Part shown: positions 62,371 to 64,000 of the stretch, one piece after another | Numbering within the stretch: position 1 is the first letter of the stretch | How the letters are laid out: every line of letters starts with the position of its first letter | Source: Beroe forskalii | Lineage: Eukaryota; Ctenophora; Nuda; Beroida; Beroidae | Reading direction: 5' to 3' | Length of the DNA: 64,000 nucleotides | Assembly: GCA_011033025.1 (NCBI GenBank) | Contig: WFMF01000142.1 | Location: forward strand, 248,001-312,000 | The notes under the pieces: generated by a model | The model's input: only the letters and a program-made list of their open reading frames with translations | Databases searched by the model: none | Told to the model about the DNA's origin: nothing | Translations under genes and position numbers: made by a program

Positions 62371-62585
62371 CTGGAGAAGGAGGGTGTTGGGAGAAGGTAA
62401 TCGGGGGAAAAAGGTCCGATTCAGAAGTAAATTTTGATATACATGATTTTTCATCAGCTGTTAACTGATCTTCCTATCTTGCAATTCACTAATAATCCAG
62501 CAGTAAATTACGCAGTTCAAACAATTCCGGTCCAAGCATCAAGAGTCAAGACTCAAGACCCTCATCCCGAACCCTGCCATCATAC

Positions 62586-62838
62586 CTCATCATGTATCCG
62601 ATGATGTTGGGGGGCAGGGAGGAGTGGAGGTATTTGAGGAGAGGCAGGATGGCGGGAGTGTCGTTAGCTCTGCGTGACACCTCACGCTGCACTAACGCAC
62701 CCAGCGTGACGTCGTGTGAGAGCAGGGAGAGCGCGTGACATGTCTCCAGAAAGAGGAGGCTGCTCTCTGGGACCAGGTGCGCGGCGTGCGCTACCTTGAG
62801 ACAGGGATAGAGGTGGGGATAGGATTGGTACAGGTATG
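62586..62838 (-). CDS. internal exon a of an unidentified minus-strand gene
   Basis: 253 bases, GC-richer than the surroundings, between ATATTGCAG (acceptor) and ATGAG|GTATG (donor). It enters with two bases and leaves with two, matching exon b after a 215-base intron. Encodes YLYQSYPHLYPCLKVAHAAH, then LVPESSLLFLETCHALSLLSHDV, QREVSRRAND and LLKYLHSSLPPNIIGYMM. Leucine-rich, helical, no transmembrane segment obvious. Product unknown. The gene must continue to the right, where the minisatellite at 62985 would lie in an intron. The open frame extends past the acceptor to 62890, but only from a GTG, so an internal exon is preferred. Confidence 0.65.
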
Positions 62839-62984
62839 CTGCAATATTTAGCAATACCTTCTTATTACTTACACAGTGCAATAGCCTCACTTCCGTTTGG
62901 TGTCACATGAAGAAGGTAAGTAAAAGTAAGTATAAAAAATAAAAAGCGTGTAAAAGTATATGGTCCATAAATAAGGACCCTCGG

Positions 62985-63405
62985 GAGAATAGGTCCTCCG
63001 GAAAATGGGTCCTCCGGAGGATGGGCCCTCCGAAGAATGGGGCCCTCCGGAGAATGGGCCTCCAGAGCATGGACCCTCCGGAGAATGGACCCTCCGGAGA
63101 ATGGGCCCTCCGGAGAATGGGCCCTCCGGAAAATGGGGTCCTCCGGAGAATGGGCCTCCAGAGCATGGACCCTCCGGAGAATGGACCCTCCGGAGAATGG
63201 GCCCTCCGGAGAATGGGCCCTCCGGAGAATGGGGCCCTCCGGAGAATGGGCCCTCCGGAGAATGGGCCTCCGGAGAATGGGCCCTCCGGAGAATGGGGCC
63301 TCCGGAGAATGGGCCTCCGGAGAATGGGCCCTCCCGGGAGATGGGCCCTCCGGAGAATGGGGCTCTCCGGAGAATGGGGCCCTCCGGAGAATGGGCCCTC
63401 CGGAG
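62985..63405. repeat. 16-bp minisatellite, array 1
   Basis: Units GGAGAATGGGCCCTCC with 15- and 17-base variants. Each unit holds the palindromes GGGCCC and, at the unit junction, CTCCGGAG. Frames open on both strands (GPPENGPSGEW and inverse) are artefacts. Confidence 0.96.
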
Positions 63406-63644
63406 AAGTGACACAGCGGTATGTGAGACAGTAATTCTAAAAAGTGGTGTCAACGACACGTAGGATCGCTGACGAAGTGACGAAGCGGAATGCAGGCTGA
63501 CGTAAAGTGGTGTCAACGAAACCTTTATAAGTTGCTGCACGGTGCTATAGTCTCACTTCCGTTTGGTGTCACAGGAAGAAGGTAAGTAAAAGTAAGTATA
63601 AAAATAAAAAGTGTGTAAAAGTAAATGGTCCGTATATAAGGACC
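63406..63644. repeat. spacer of a 666-bp higher-order repeat
   Basis: CACTTCCGTTTGGTGTCACA followed by GAAGAAGGTAAGTAAAAGTAAG precedes each minisatellite array, at 62888 and at 63554, so spacer plus array recur with a period of about 666 bases. Confidence 0.85.
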
Positions 63645-64000
63645 CTCGGAGAATGGGCCCTCCGGAGAATGGGTCCTCCGGAGAATGGGCCCTCTGGAGA
63701 ATGGCCCCTCCGGAGAATGGGCCCTCCGGAGAATGGGCCCTCCGGAGAATGGGGCCCTCCGGAGAATTGGGCCCTCCGGAGAATGGGCCCTCCGGAAAAT
63801 GGACCCTATGGAGAATGGGGCCCTCCGGAGAATGGGCCCTCTGGAGAATGGGCCCTCCGGAGAATGGGCCCTCCGGAGAATGGGCCCTCCGGAGAATGGG
63901 CCCTCCGGAGAATGGGGCCCTCCGGAGAATGGGCCCTCCGGAGAATGGGGCCTCCGGAGAATGGGCCCTCCGGAGAATGGGCCCTCCGGAGAATGGGCCC
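63645..64000. repeat. 16-bp minisatellite, array 2 (runs off the window)
   Basis: Same GGAGAATGGGCCCTCC units as array 1, with 16- and 17-base spacing, continuing to the last base. Confidence 0.96.

Noticed and set aside
62839..62890. 34-base intron (GTAAGT...TTGCAG) upstream of the minus-strand exon
   Set aside because: Phase would fit, but the length is below usual animal introns and the sequence before it belongs to the 666-bp repeat spacer.
63005..63463. Pro/Gly/Glu repeat frames on the plus strand and the 217-codon minus-strand frame
   Set aside because: Produced by the 16-bp minisatellite, open on both strands with no flanking coding sequence.

Overview
This window is eukaryotic, almost certainly from a metazoan, and mostly non-coding. 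The evidence is two heterotrimeric G-protein alpha genes of the animal Gi class, GT-AG introns, and abundant mini- and microsatellites and small DNA transposons in AT-rich sequence. A sponge or other early-branching or marine invertebrate would fit, but nothing here fixes the species.

Genes. The only complete genes I can name are two same-strand Galpha-i-like genes (1738-2805 and 4896-5978), each with its whole coding sequence in one exon. Their last 38 residues are identical, yet about half of those codons differ silently, so both have long been held by selection. At the left edge (1-131, minus strand) is a partial exon resembling the C-terminal part of MULE-type transposases. Near the right edge (62170-62838, minus strand) two exons with matching splice phase belong to a helical protein I do not recognise. 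A few short open frames are listed as weak candidates.

Layout. About 6-20 kb: gene-poor sequence with a CACGTG/CACGC cluster (11.0-11.35 kb), two promoter-like patches with inverted CCAAT boxes (15.1 and 16.0 kb) and a pyrimidine tract (19.1-19.5 kb). 20-32 kb: an hAT-like element with target-site duplication (20.0-20.9 kb), a 23-bp minisatellite (22.4-23.2 kb), a TTAA-flanked element (26.4-27.9 kb) and a 3.3-kb foldback element with nested palindromes (28.3-31.7 kb). 33.8-58.4 kb: a roughly 6-kb block present in three tandem copies. These copies differ by element insertions (a G-rich 0.69-kb element, a pair of Helitron-like elements, a 1.1-kb TA-flanked element) and by large changes in a 69-bp satellite and a 19-bp minisatellite. 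The left part of the third copy is full of small deletions and homopolymer changes and looks like unpolished or falsely duplicated assembly. 58.7-64 kb: a repeated hairpin, a (TACA)n tract, a 27-bp perfect palindrome, the minus-strand exons and a 16-bp GGGCCC/TCCGGA minisatellite running off the window.

I find no rRNA, tRNA, CRISPR array or convincing novel multi-gene system. The most rewarding structure is the triplicated block, because its copies supply empty sites for several mobile elements. The single-exon Galpha pair is the main coding interest.
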